Positions 38,347 to 48,111 of a stretch of 64,000 bases of DNA are shown one piece after another (the stretch's first letter is position 1; each line of letters opens with the position of its first letter). The notes beneath the pieces are model-generated. The model had not been told where the DNA came from. It searched no databases and saw nothing but the letters and a program-made list of their open reading frames with translations. Made by a program: the position numbers and the translations under genes. Origin of the DNA: Rhizobium sp. Root1334 (lineage in GTDB: Bacteria; Pseudomonadota; Alphaproteobacteria; Rhizobiales; Rhizobiaceae); contig NZ_LMEY01000006.1 in the NCBI RefSeq assembly GCF_001426665.1, positions 162,755-226,754 on the forward strand, given 5' to 3'.

Positions 38347-39048
38347 ATGAATACACGCAGCCTGCTCAATCCGGCCCAACGGCAATCGGGAGGTCGCACG
38401 CGCACCTCCGAAATCGTAACCACTCTGCGCCATCAAATCCTCAACGCCACGTTCAAACCTGGCGAACGCCTTCGCTTTGAGGAAATGCGCGAACAGTTTG
38501 ACGCAGGCATGAGCCCGCTTCGGGAAGCTTTGACACGGCTTGCTTCCGACGGGCTGGTGACGCTTGAGGAGCACAAGGGCTATCGCGTTGCCCCCGTCTC
38601 CCGAACGGATCTGATGGATCTTGCCGAAATCAGGAGTGACATTGAAGCCATGGCGATGGCCCGCGCAATCGCAAACGGCAACGACGCATGGGAGGGCCGG
38701 ATTTTGGCTGCCCTGCATGAACTGGGGAAAAAATCCAAACTCACTTCAGACGGAGCTATCGACCACACATGGGAAGACATTCACCTGCACTTCCATTTCA
38801 CGCTGGTTTCGGAATGCCATTCGCCACGCCTCTTGCAGTTCCGCCAGATCCTTTCCGACCAGGCTACGCGCTACCGCCGTCTCTCAGTTCAGTATCTCCA
38901 TGAACCGCGCAATGATCTGGCGGAACACCGCGAGATAGCCGAGGCAGTCATCTCCCGGCGCACGGCAGATGCCGTTGCCCTTTTGAGAAGCCACTATTTG
39001 AGTACGGTCGAAATTCTCCTGGAGGCAGCGCCGGAACTCTTTTCCTGA
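38347..39048 (+). CDS. GntR-family regulator, FCD type
   Basis: A 233-residue regulator: winged helix (EIVTTLRHQILNATFKPGER, MSPLREALTRLASDGLVTLE) and an FCD ligand/metal domain (DLAEIRSDIEAMAMARAI, IHLHFHFTLVSECHSP, DLAEHREIAEAVISR with metal-type histidines). Likely repressor of the SDR gene and the liv-catabolic operon, released by a pathway carboxylate. It is strikingly similar over its whole length to the GntR protein at 43716-44408. Confidence 0.9.
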   Translation: MNTRSLLNPAQRQSGGRTRTSEIVTTLRHQILNATFKPGERLRFEEMREQFDAGMSPLREALTRLASDGLVTLEEHKGYRVAPVSRTDLMDLAEIRSDIEAMAMARAIANGNDAWEGRILAALHELGKKSKLTSDGAIDHTWEDIHLHFHFTLVSECHSPRLLQFRQILSDQATRYRRLSVQYLHEPRNDLAEHREIAEAVISRRTADAVALLRSHYLSTVEILLEAAPELFS

Positions 39049-39199
39049 CGGGCAAGAAGACATTCCCGCCCCGCTCTATCGCGCCGGTTGAAACTTGCCT
39101 CGATCGCATCCGCTGCCCGCATGAAAGTACGCGAAGCCCATCGCCAAGAGGTCAAATTTGACTGGCCCCTTCGTCCCGGGCGCACCCCGCGCCCGGCTA

Positions 39200-40768
39200 T
39201 CAGAGGAACCGTCCGGGCAGAGGCGGCCGACGCAGGGCCAACGAAGTAGCAACGGCCAGGAGCATGATCATGCCGATTACAAAGAAGGCGTCGGAATAGC
39301 TCAAGGTGAATGCCTCTCGCTGAATGACCTTCCCCAGCATCACGTTAGCCTGACTGGCAGCATCCTGCGCGCCTGTCGCCCTCAGGCGCAGCATGTGTGT
39401 GATCGTATCAATCCGCGACACCACCTCCGGGCTACCACTTTGAACACGAAGTCCGATGAGATTGGAGTGAACCTGCTCTTGCACTCGAACCAGCGTCGTG
39501 ACCAGCGCCATGCCGACCGCCGTTCCGACCGTCCGGACGATGTGCACAAGCGACGCAATCCAGGGAATTTCCTGGAGGTGAATGTCTTCGGTGATGAGCA
39601 CCATGGTCGGCACGGCAATCAACGGTGCACCAATCGCCTGAAGCATCACCGGCAGGAAAAAGTCATCGGCGATCCAGACGCTCGAGATATTCACCGACAT
39701 CAAAATACCGGCCCCCATCACGGTACCGCCGACGGCCAACAGATTGCGCGGATCGATCCTGTAGCAAAGCCAGGCAACAGCGGGCGTCAGAATGAGCTGA
39801 GGCAGGGCTGTGCTCAAGAACAGGCCGCCACTTTCGAGCGCACGATAGCCCTGTATCCGGATGAGATATTGCGGCACGAGGTAAGCGGTGGACATGATTG
39901 CGATCCGGCTGGCGAACATCACCAAGAGACCAAGACCGATATTGCGTCTCCACAAAAGCTTCGGACTAACGACAGGGTTGGGGTGCAGCAGGGCGTGCAC
40001 GAAAAATGCGCCGACCAGGAATATGCCAGCCGAGAGGAGACCGACGACCAATCCAGACTCCAGCCAATCCAACCTGTTGCCCTGGTCGAGGGCGGCGACG
40101 ATAGCCGCCAATCCGAGCGAGAGCGCAAGCAACCCAAACCCATCGATCTTGCGGAAGCGCATATATTTTATCGGATCGTGTGCCAATCGGTATCCGGCGG
40201 CAAAAACCGTGAGCGCGCCGGGAATGATATTCAACCAAAACAGGAATTGCCAGGAGAGATGATTCAATATCCAAGCCTCCAGCGAGACGGAAAGGCTCGG
40301 CGTCACGGCAGAGACAAGCGCATAGAGCGACAATCCGTATAAACGTTGCTGCTGCGGCAGATGGCGCATGATCACGGCGTAGCTCATCGGAATCAGGATC
40401 CCCGCGCTCAGGCCACGCAAAGCCTGCAATGCCAACAGGATCTGCAGGCTGGGGCTCAGTGGAGCAAGCATTGAGAAAACCGAAAACATAGCGGCGCCGA
40501 GGATGACGCCACGCGTTGGAGACAGAATGCCACGCAGCCAGACTGCCGCCGGGATTGCAGCAACCTCGGCAACGACATAGGCGGTCGTGATCCACGAGGC
40601 CTCATCAAAGCCGAGACCGAGCGCGCCCCTGATATCTGCCAACCCGATTTCCGTGAGACGGGAATTGAGGATCGACGTGAAAGTGCCCAGAAGGACGGCG
40701 CCGATTGCCACCATCGTTTTGATGCTGGGGAGCGGCACCTTGGCCTTCGCAACCGCAACGGACGTCAT
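39200..40768 (-). CDS. Multidrug efflux MFS transporter, DHA2/EmrB type
   Basis: A 522-residue membrane protein with about 14 hydrophobic segments. Features include ILNSRLTEIGLADIRGALGL, EASWITTAYVVAEVAAIPAA, LSPTRGVILGAAMFSVFSML and GFAVGMALVTT-like segments of DHA2 drug:proton antiporters. With the EmrA-type protein encoded upstream it would form a tripartite pump; the outer-membrane channel is not in the window. It starts 16 bases after the EmrA-like stop. Confidence 0.9.
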   Translation of the reverse strand: MTSVAVAKAKVPLPSIKTMVAIGAVLLGTFTSILNSRLTEIGLADIRGALGLGFDEASWITTAYVVAEVAAIPAAVWLRGILSPTRGVILGAAMFSVFSMLAPLSPSLQILLALQALRGLSAGILIPMSYAVIMRHLPQQQRLYGLSLYALVSAVTPSLSVSLEAWILNHLSWQFLFWLNIIPGALTVFAAGYRLAHDPIKYMRFRKIDGFGLLALSLGLAAIVAALDQGNRLDWLESGLVVGLLSAGIFLVGAFFVHALLHPNPVVSPKLLWRRNIGLGLLVMFASRIAIMSTAYLVPQYLIRIQGYRALESGGLFLSTALPQLILTPAVAWLCYRIDPRNLLAVGGTVMGAGILMSVNISSVWIADDFFLPVMLQAIGAPLIAVPTMVLITEDIHLQEIPWIASLVHIVRTVGTAVGMALVTTLVRVQEQVHSNLIGLRVQSGSPEVVSRIDTITHMLRLRATGAQDAASQANVMLGKVIQREAFTLSYSDAFFVIGMIMLLAVATSLALRRPPLPGRFL

Positions 40769-40784
40769 AGCAATCTTCCTTCCC

Positions 40785-41966
40785 TTAACGCCCAGTGCCC
40801 TTGGCGACTGGTATGTCGGTATGGATCGTCGAGACGACTGACATGCCGGGCCGTAGCAGCTGCCGCATATCGTCTGGCAAATCGAGCAGCTCTATTTTCA
40901 CCGCAATGCGCTGGGCGACCTTGGTGAAATTGCCCGTTGCGTTATCAGCAGGGAGCAGAGCGAATTCCGATCCGCTGGCGGGCGAGATTTGATCCACCCT
41001 GCCCTTGAGGCGTTGCCCCGGAAACATATCGACGGCGATCGTGACAGTCTGGCCGACACGGACCTTTCCGAGCTGCGTTTCCTTATAGTTCGCCACCACA
41101 TAGACATTTGGCAGCGGGACGACGGAGATGATGCGGGTGCCGACGGTGACATACTGACCGGCGCGGACGCTGCTTGCATTGACCACGCCGTCGGTGGGAG
41201 CAACGATCTTGGTATATCCCAGCTCAATTTCGGCCAGCTGGAGCTCTGCTCTTCGACTGTCGAGTTCCGCTGCAGCCTGTTCGCGCTGAGTGTCCAGGAC
41301 GTTCAACTGCTGCCGCTCGGCCTCTATCCCCGCCTGCTTTTCGGTCATCTGCGCTTCGTACCGCTTAATGGCAGCCAGTGCTTCTTCTAGGCGCTGACTG
41401 GTCGACCAGCCATCACGCGAAGCCATCTTCTGGCGGTCGTATTCACTGGCGGCGCGGTCGCGGTCGGCTGCTGCGGCGAGAACGCTGGCTTGCGCCTGCG
41501 CAATGACGCGATGTTGCAGTTCGACACGGCTGTCAACATTTCGGATAGCCGCCTCTGCGGCCGTGACGGCAGCCTTCGCCCGGCTGACTTTAGCCAGATA
41601 CTCGGCGGCGTTTATTTCAGCCAGAACCTGACCGGCCCGGACATTTTCAAAATCATTGACGAGGATACGATCCATATGGCCGGAGATCTGGGCGCTGACC
41701 GGAGTTGTATCCGCGCGCACATAGGCATTGTCAGTGGATTGATCCGTGAAGCCGGCAACCCATTGCCCCCAACCAAGGGGAATGACGATCGCCAGACCGA
41801 CCCCCATGACGATGACAGCGGAGCGGGTCAATGCAAGAATACTGCGCCGGCGGCGCCCTTTCGCGGCCACCGTCGATGCCTCCGAATGGCGCCGCTCTTC
41901 TACCGGCGTGGTGCTCAAAGGCGCCTTTTTGTCGTGAGTGAGAAGTTCTGTAACGACTGCAGTCAT
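40785..41966 (-). CDS. HlyD/EmrA-type membrane fusion protein
   Basis: A 393-residue protein: cytoplasmic N-terminus with RRRRSILALTRSAVIVMG leading into one membrane helix, then STDNAYVRADTTPVSAQISG (first lipoyl half), a long coiled coil rich in Ala, Glu and Gln (about residues 120-230), the second lipoyl half (IVAPTDGVVNASSVRAGQYV) and a beta-barrel. It bridges the MFS pump to an outer-membrane channel. ATG 41966 follows AGGGA; an ATG at 42005 lacks a ribosome site. Confidence 0.9.
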   Translation of the reverse strand: MTAVVTELLTHDKKAPLSTTPVEERRHSEASTVAAKGRRRRSILALTRSAVIVMGVGLAIVIPLGWGQWVAGFTDQSTDNAYVRADTTPVSAQISGHMDRILVNDFENVRAGQVLAEINAAEYLAKVSRAKAAVTAAEAAIRNVDSRVELQHRVIAQAQASVLAAAADRDRAASEYDRQKMASRDGWSTSQRLEEALAAIKRYEAQMTEKQAGIEAERQQLNVLDTQREQAAAELDSRRAELQLAEIELGYTKIVAPTDGVVNASSVRAGQYVTVGTRIISVVPLPNVYVVANYKETQLGKVRVGQTVTIAVDMFPGQRLKGRVDQISPASGSEFALLPADNATGNFTKVAQRIAVKIELLDLPDDMRQLLRPGMSVVSTIHTDIPVAKGTGR

Positions 41967-42033
41967 GGCCGTATATCCCTTGGGTCCGCAAGACCGGATC
42001 AACATGACGGCAATATGGGCGCGATCACTCTAT

Positions 42034-42079
42034 GAATGAAATGATATTCAGGCATTTGAAAAATGACCTAAATTCATTC
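42034..42079. promoter_or_regulatory. Candidate operator upstream of the efflux operon
   Basis: GAATGAA (42034-42040) and TTCATTC (42073-42079) form an inverted repeat with 32 bases between them, in an AT-rich stretch between the LysR gene and the EmrA-like gene. This is a plausible LysR binding region, since both genes are on the minus strand. Confidence 0.4.
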
Positions 42080-42100
42080 CATGTCAGGGGCGGCTTGACG

Positions 42101-43081
42101 TTATCCAGCAGCGCTGTAGCACTTTGCACTTTCAATCAGCTCCTGACGAAGCCACTGGATCGAAGGATGGGCGCCCATGGTGCGATGTGACAACATCGAA
42201 ATCTGGAACGCAGGCGCGTGATAGGGCGGCTCCCTCCAGACAAGGTCAAGCGCTTTGGCCGCACGGATGGCAAACTGAAGCGGGGTAAAGGCCAGCATGT
42301 CGGTCGCCGCCACCAGTGAAGGAACAGCCAGAATATGCGACACCGTTGCACCAACCTTGCGGCTCATGCCTTCGGCGCCAAGCAAGGCCTCTATATGGCG
42401 CGGATTGCTGGTAATGTAGGCGCGCTCCAGCCCCCCCTGATCAATGGTTGCACTGGCGTCGGCTTGAATCTGATCTGAAATCAGGATGTCGACATGCGGG
42501 TACGAGGACAAGTCACGCAGCCCGAAGGATCCCGTGGCGGCCGGGTGGTCCCGCCGCATCAGCCAGACGCTTTGATCGGACAACAGCGGCTCGCTGATAA
42601 AACGTGACGGCGTCTTGCCAAAAACCCCGATCGCCGTGTGGATGGTACCGCGATCAAGTTCTTCGGTGAGATTCATTTCGCTGAGAGGATGCACGCGGCA
42701 ACGTGCGTTCGGGGCAGCTTTGCGGATACGCGCTAACAGATCTGGAATAACTGCCGCTGTGATGTAGTCCGAAGTTGAAATGGAAAACTCGATCTCCGAC
42801 GTTTCAGCATCGAAAGCCGGCCGGAAAATCGCTCCCTCTATCTGAGCGAGAGCCGGCTTGAAGGATTGCGCCAGTTCCATTGCGCGGGGCGTCGGATGCA
42901 TGCCGTCCGGCCCACGGATGAACAATTCGTCGCCGATGACGTCCCGTAACCGTGCCAGCGCATGGCTGACGGCCGATTGCGTCAGGTGCATGCGCTCGGC
43001 AGCCTTGGTTACGCCGCGCTCGTCAAGCACGGCGGCGAAAATCCGAATGAGGTTGAGGTCGAGGTTATGAACGTCGCGCAT
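42101..43081 (-). CDS. LysR-family regulator
   Basis: A 326-residue LysR protein resembling the NodD/NahR branch. The N-terminal helix-turn-helix reads LDLNLIRIFAAVLDERGVTK AAERMHLTQSAVSHALARLR (split for length), followed by GDELFIRGPDGMHPTPRA and an effector domain (EFSISTSDYITAAVIPDLLA). Same strand and upstream of the efflux pair, so it may be cotranscribed with or control it. The inducer is unknown. Confidence 0.9.
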   Translation of the reverse strand: MRDVHNLDLNLIRIFAAVLDERGVTKAAERMHLTQSAVSHALARLRDVIGDELFIRGPDGMHPTPRAMELAQSFKPALAQIEGAIFRPAFDAETSEIEFSISTSDYITAAVIPDLLARIRKAAPNARCRVHPLSEMNLTEELDRGTIHTAIGVFGKTPSRFISEPLLSDQSVWLMRRDHPAATGSFGLRDLSSYPHVDILISDQIQADASATIDQGGLERAYITSNPRHIEALLGAEGMSRKVGATVSHILAVPSLVAATDMLAFTPLQFAIRAAKALDLVWREPPYHAPAFQISMLSHRTMGAHPSIQWLRQELIESAKCYSAAG

Positions 43082-43211
43082 AATCGGAATGCCCTTGCTT
43101 CATTTGAACTATATAGCCGGAGGCGGCATATCCGGCCAGTTCCATGCGGCTGAATGGATGCCATGGATTAGCGTCCGCAGCGCCACGGGTTCGAAAACGT
43201 AGGAGCCAAAG

Positions 43212-43349
43212 ATGCCTGAAAAAACATTTCAATCGCCCCAGGACAGTCTCTGGAGTAGCAACCGGTTTCGTGATCATTTGCTTGCAGACATGATCCTCTA
43301 TCTGACATGTCTGAGTTTCATCTGGTTGACCGGTGGCGCCTTGAATTGA
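43212..43349 (+). CDS. Small 45-residue protein with a hydrophobic C-terminal helix
   Basis: ATG 43212 is preceded by TAGGAG six bases away. The frame reads MPEKTFQSPQDSLWSSNRFR, then DHLLADMILYLTCLSFIWLT, then GGALN. The last 20 residues form one likely membrane segment. It is followed after 61 bases by the GNAT gene. No family is recognised; support is the ribosome site and the amphipathic layout. Confidence 0.45.
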   Translation: MPEKTFQSPQDSLWSSNRFRDHLLADMILYLTCLSFIWLTGGALN

Positions 43350-43410
43350 GGAAAGCCTGAACAAGCCATCGCCTCATGGTCGCAGACACCAAAGACACAG
43401 GAGCAGGACA

Positions 43411-43689
43411 ATGAACAACGAAGTTTTGGAAAATGCCGCTGCATCACGTTTCGAACTCGCCGTGGGTGATGAAATGGCCGTCGCCTATTACCGGCACGAG
43501 GATGGCAGATATGTGTTGACCCATACGGAAGTTCCGCAAGCACTATCTGGCCAGGGCATCGGCACGCGCCTCGCGCAAGGCGTGTTCAAGATCTTGGGCG
43601 AACGGAACGCCCGTATCATTGCGAAATGCCCATTCATGTCGGCCTTTGCAGTCAAACATCCCGAATTTAACGCAATGGTCGACGGCTGA
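43411..43689 (+). CDS. Small GNAT-family N-acetyltransferase (YjdJ-like)
   Basis: A 92-residue mini-GNAT: ELAVGDEMAVAYYRHEDGRY, HTEVPQALSGQGIGTRLAQG (acetyl-CoA loop Q-x-x-G-x-G/T) and ARIIAKCPFMSAFAVKHPEF. Matches the YjdJ/GNAT-like single-domain family of unknown substrate. AGGAG with close spacing lies upstream. It could form an operon with the small membrane peptide before it. Confidence 0.85.
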   Translation: MNNEVLENAAASRFELAVGDEMAVAYYRHEDGRYVLTHTEVPQALSGQGIGTRLAQGVFKILGERNARIIAKCPFMSAFAVKHPEFNAMVDG

Positions 43690-43715
43690 ATGCAACAGCT
43701 GGCATGGCGTCGTGT

Positions 43716-44408
43716 TCATGACAACGTTCCGCCAGCCTCCTCGGTCGCGGCAAGAATGATTTCGGCCGTTCGGGAAAAGTGACCCTTGATCAGGTCGACA
43801 GCTTCAGTCGCCCTTCTCTCGATAACGATCTGAGCCAGTTCCCGATGCTCGCCCAGATCGTCCCTTGGAGCTGTCAGATACCTGACCGAAAGACGCCTGT
43901 ATCGCATTGCCTGATCGCCAAGCACCTGCCGGAAAGCCAGTGCGCGCTCGGATCCGCAGGCGGCAACCAGTGAGGTGTGAAACCGCTGATGAATGGCCTC
44001 CCAGGCCATATCGATCTCCCCGGCCGCCGTAATTTTCTGTTTCTTTCCAAGTTCATGCATGGTGGCGAGGATTCCAGCTTCCCAGCGGTCGTCGCCATTT
44101 TCGATCGACCATCGGATCGCGAGCGCCTCCAGTTCGCCGCGAAGCCGAACCAAATCGGTCAAATCCGCCCGCGATACCGGCGCGACACGAAAGCCCTTAT
44201 GCTCCTCAAGTGTGACAAGGCCCTCACCAGCGATCCGCGTCAGCGCTTCACGCAATGGGCTAACACCCACGTTGAACCGCTCCTTCAAAGCCTCGAACAT
44301 AAGCCTTTCACCCGGCAGAAGCCTGGCATTCAGTATGTCGGCCCGGATTGCCTCGACAACTTCCGCCGCTCTTGTCCGGCCGGGTTGATCTTCGGCAACA
44401 CCACGCAT
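43716..44408 (-). CDS. GntR-family regulator, FCD type (paralogue of 38347)
   Basis: A 230-residue GntR/FCD protein: EVVEAIRADILNARLLPGER, VSPLREALTRIAGEGLVTLE, EHKGFRVAPVSRADLTDLVR, MAWEAIHQRFHTSLVAACGS, RYRRLSVRYLTAPRDDLGEH. Nearly every block has a counterpart in the protein at 38347-39048. It has no obvious partner gene beside it, so it may act on the catabolic cluster or on genes elsewhere. GGAG precedes the ATG. Confidence 0.9.
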   Translation of the reverse strand: MRGVAEDQPGRTRAAEVVEAIRADILNARLLPGERLMFEALKERFNVGVSPLREALTRIAGEGLVTLEEHKGFRVAPVSRADLTDLVRLRGELEALAIRWSIENGDDRWEAGILATMHELGKKQKITAAGEIDMAWEAIHQRFHTSLVAACGSERALAFRQVLGDQAMRYRRLSVRYLTAPRDDLGEHRELAQIVIERRATEAVDLIKGHFSRTAEIILAATEEAGGTLS

Positions 44409-44977
44409 GACTCCATTCCCTTTCTTCAGGCATCCGGCTGAGTGCCATCAACGACGGGTTGCCATAGCCTTGTGGATTCGGCAAGCACACCAGCCGGCGC
44501 CGCACACTACCTTAATACTGCTCTTTTCCAAAATTCAGTTTACATTCGATAATTATCCGTCGGTTTGGGCCGACCTCGGGGCTTTATTCCAACGACGATC
44601 GGCACCACCATTCGCCCAACGAGGAGTGCGACATTCGATCTCGTGTGCTGTGTTTCATCGAATAGAAGCAGAGAAGTGACCCCGGCAAAAGCTGCCTCAC
44701 TTGACAATTCGCCGAAATAAGCCAACCTGTCGCGATGAAACCGACGCACGCCCATATGCTGCTCATCCTTTCCCATCGGGGCTGCCCGATCGCAGGACTG
44801 TAGCCCCCGGCCCGGCCTGAACGCCCCGAGCGCGGGGGCGGCGTGACCATCAGAAACTCCACAAATCTATTGTTCCAGACCGGGTTCGAACGGCTGGGCG
44901 CAAATCATTCAGGCAATCCGCTCGTACGCGATGCGTTGACCGCGCGGCTGCTCAGGGTGGTGTCAGGAACCTAAAAA
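44409..44977. other. Intergenic region, no supported gene
   Basis: About 570 bases. It includes a TTGACA (44701-44706) without a clear -10 partner and a GC hairpin CGCCCC/GGGGCG around 44822-44842. A 78-codon minus frame (44540-44776) has no recognisable product. It could hold a small RNA, but I cannot support one. Confidence 0.45.
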
Positions 44978-45400
44978 ATGACAACCAATGAATTCAATCC
45001 TCGTCAGAACAAACCGGTGATCGTCGTCAGCGACGTCGATGAGGCACGATTGAGTGGCCTTGCGGCCACAGTAGCCAACCGGATGCCGGATCTCTCGGAC
45101 GACCTGCTCACCGAATTGGAGAGAGCAAAGGTCATCCCGCACCATTCGATGCCGGAAAAAGTTGTTCGCATGGGTTCAACCCTGGAATACGCCGCTGACG
45201 ACAGCCAAAAACGGCAGGTGACCTTGGTCTATCCGGGTGATGCCGACATTGCCCAGGGTAAAATCTCAATTCTCACTCCGATCGGGACTGCCTTGATCGG
45301 GCTGTCGGAAGGGCAATCAATTGATTGGGCGGCCCGTGATGGGCGACGCCATCGCCTGACGGTGATCACCGTCTCGAACGTGGTCGAGGCGACAACCTAG
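44978..45400 (+). CDS. rnk: Nucleoside diphosphate kinase regulator (Rnk-like)
   Basis: A 140-residue protein with a short N-terminal helical part (VIVVSDVDEARLSGLAATVA) and a GreA/GreB C-terminal-like domain (VRMGSTLEYAADDSQKRQVT, YPGDADIAQGKISILTPIGT, ALIGLSEGQSIDWAARDGRR). Rnk binds RNA polymerase near the secondary channel and affects nucleotide pools. A second protein of the same fold follows at 45624. Confidence 0.9.
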   Translation: MTTNEFNPRQNKPVIVVSDVDEARLSGLAATVANRMPDLSDDLLTELERAKVIPHHSMPEKVVRMGSTLEYAADDSQKRQVTLVYPGDADIAQGKISILTPIGTALIGLSEGQSIDWAARDGRRHRLTVITVSNVVEATT

Positions 45401-45526
45401 CAAGGCAGGCTCACCATGGCTGCACAGGTCCGCATCCGACACTGGCGGATGAGATCGATGACAGGTTCGAGCGACCACGACTGCGGCGCTTTCCGACCGA
45501 GTGGGTGCCTTATCGCAGGGGCCTGA

Positions 45527-45553
45527 CCCCTGGCTCAAAAAATGGGCCAGGGG
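45527..45553. terminator. Hairpin between the two Rnk-like genes
   Basis: CCCCTGGC (45527-45534) pairs with GCCAGGGG (45546-45553); the 11-base loop contains six A residues. The arm GGGG also provides the purine-rich site before an ATG at 45565, so folding could mask it. Terminator or attenuator role is inferred. Confidence 0.45.
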
Positions 45554-45623
45554 AGACATTCACCATGTCTGATCAACGTTTGGCGCGGGTGCCATCTTGG
45601 CTCGATTCCGCGGGAGATTTCCC

Positions 45624-46163
45624 ATGTCCAGAGAATATTTTTCCCAACTGACCACAAAAGACGTCTTTATCTTGACGACGATTCTGGAGCGATACGACAA
45701 TCAAGCAGATGTTTTCGCGACGCTTCTTCGCGAGAAACTCAGCCACGCGACGGTCTATTTCCGCGACGATATTCCCGGCGATGTCGTGACATTGAACAGC
45801 CGCGTCACCTATCGGCTAAACGGGCAAATTAAAGGTCCCCATCTGGTGGTCCAATGCCAAGGCGAGGATTTGCCGGACTATGCCGTATCGATCCATACGC
45901 TCTGCGGGCTCAGCCTGCTGGGCCTGGCAGAGGGGGAAAAGACCGCGATCGAAGACAATGGCAAACGGCAAACCATTTTTATTGAGGCGATAGAGTTTCA
46001 ACCTGAGGCAAACTTAAGGCTGCGCGAGCAGGATGCTGCTTTCTCTCGCACCCAGCGCCAGACCGTTGATCCATCGCCGCAGGTGCTGAAGTTTCAACCG
46101 AAACAAAAACCCGCAACTGCGCGGCGCCCAGACGACGACGATCCGGGTCCGTTTGCGGCCTGA
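45624..46163 (+). CDS. GreA/GreB C-terminal-domain protein (second Rnk-like protein)
   Basis: A 179-residue protein beginning MSREYFSQLTTKDVFILTTI. It has a GreA/B-C-like domain (DIPGDVVTLNSRVTYRLNGQ, SIHTLCGLSLLGLAEGEKTA) and a C-terminal charged, proline-containing tail (about 45 residues ending DDDDPGPFAA). Probably an RNA polymerase-associated regulator related to the Rnk protein encoded just before it. GGGAG precedes ATG 45624. Confidence 0.8.
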   Translation: MSREYFSQLTTKDVFILTTILERYDNQADVFATLLREKLSHATVYFRDDIPGDVVTLNSRVTYRLNGQIKGPHLVVQCQGEDLPDYAVSIHTLCGLSLLGLAEGEKTAIEDNGKRQTIFIEAIEFQPEANLRLREQDAAFSRTQRQTVDPSPQVLKFQPKQKPATARRPDDDDPGPFAA

Positions 46164-46396
46164 ATGCGGACGCCGCCCCTCCCCGTTGAGCGGGCGGCGA
46201 ACCGTGAGGGCGATAATTCCCGTGCTTCACCGCAGCCTGACAGATAGGCAATTGGCCTTCCCAAGATGAACGCAGGCCTCGGTTTTGTGCATTTGCACTG
46301 TCTCTGGGCACATTTCTCTGGAGTTGCTCAAAACATACGCTATCAACGCTAGGTCGCTCACTTTTTGGGCATCCTTGACGTTATTGGAGAAAATGA

Positions 46397-47746
<1,350 letters not shown>

Positions 47747-47754
47747 ACATTGAA

Positions 47755-47787
47755 TTTGGGTGACTTTGTGTTCACGGGTCACCCAAA
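47755..47787 (+). terminator. Hairpin after gdhA
   Basis: TTTGGGTGAC (47755-47764) pairs perfectly with GTCACCCAAA (47778-47787) around a 13-base loop, 8 bases after the gdhA stop. No T-run follows. Confidence 0.55.
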
Positions 47788-48111
47788 GACATCCATTGAA
47801 AATCAGTAATGTCCGACGCAAAAGTTCCTGTTCTAACTCTCGTTAGACAAAACTTGACTTCGTGCCGACACTTCGAGAACACGGCGTTGCTACCCGACAC
47901 CGTTTACTCACGCGTTCGCCTTTCGGTCTCAATGCCGCCGGATTGTTCCTGATTAAAACACTAGTCCACACATCCAAAGCTCGTCCACAGCCTGGAGAAG
48001 AATGTCCATGTCCGGCACCGATGTGGGATGTGGCGATGATTGATACCTCAATTTGGACCGGGCAGACCTGAAAGGCGCGTACCGGAACCGGTATCTCTGG
48101 ATTGTTACGAA
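47788..48111. other. Boundary region between gdhA and the transfer module
   Basis: About 320 bases without a supported gene. A perfect inverted repeat TACCGG-AA-CCGGTA lies at 48080-48093, just beyond the end of traA. No tRNA or recognisable attachment site is visible, so I cannot say how the mobile region joined the chromosome or replicon backbone. Confidence 0.45.

Noticed and set aside
39158-40342. 394-codon plus-strand frame
   Set aside because: Antisense to the EmrB-type transporter; composition rich in Arg/His/Gln as expected for a shadow frame.
44540-44776. 78-codon minus-strand frame
   Set aside because: No ribosome site and no family resemblance.
45565-45651. 28-codon leader frame overlapping the second Rnk-like gene
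   Set aside because: Has GGGAG upstream but no recognisable product; kept only as part of the finding on the tandem genes.
47788-48111. tRNA or attachment site at the gdhA/traA border
   Set aside because: No cloverleaf or TTCRANY-type T-loop with matching acceptor stem was found.
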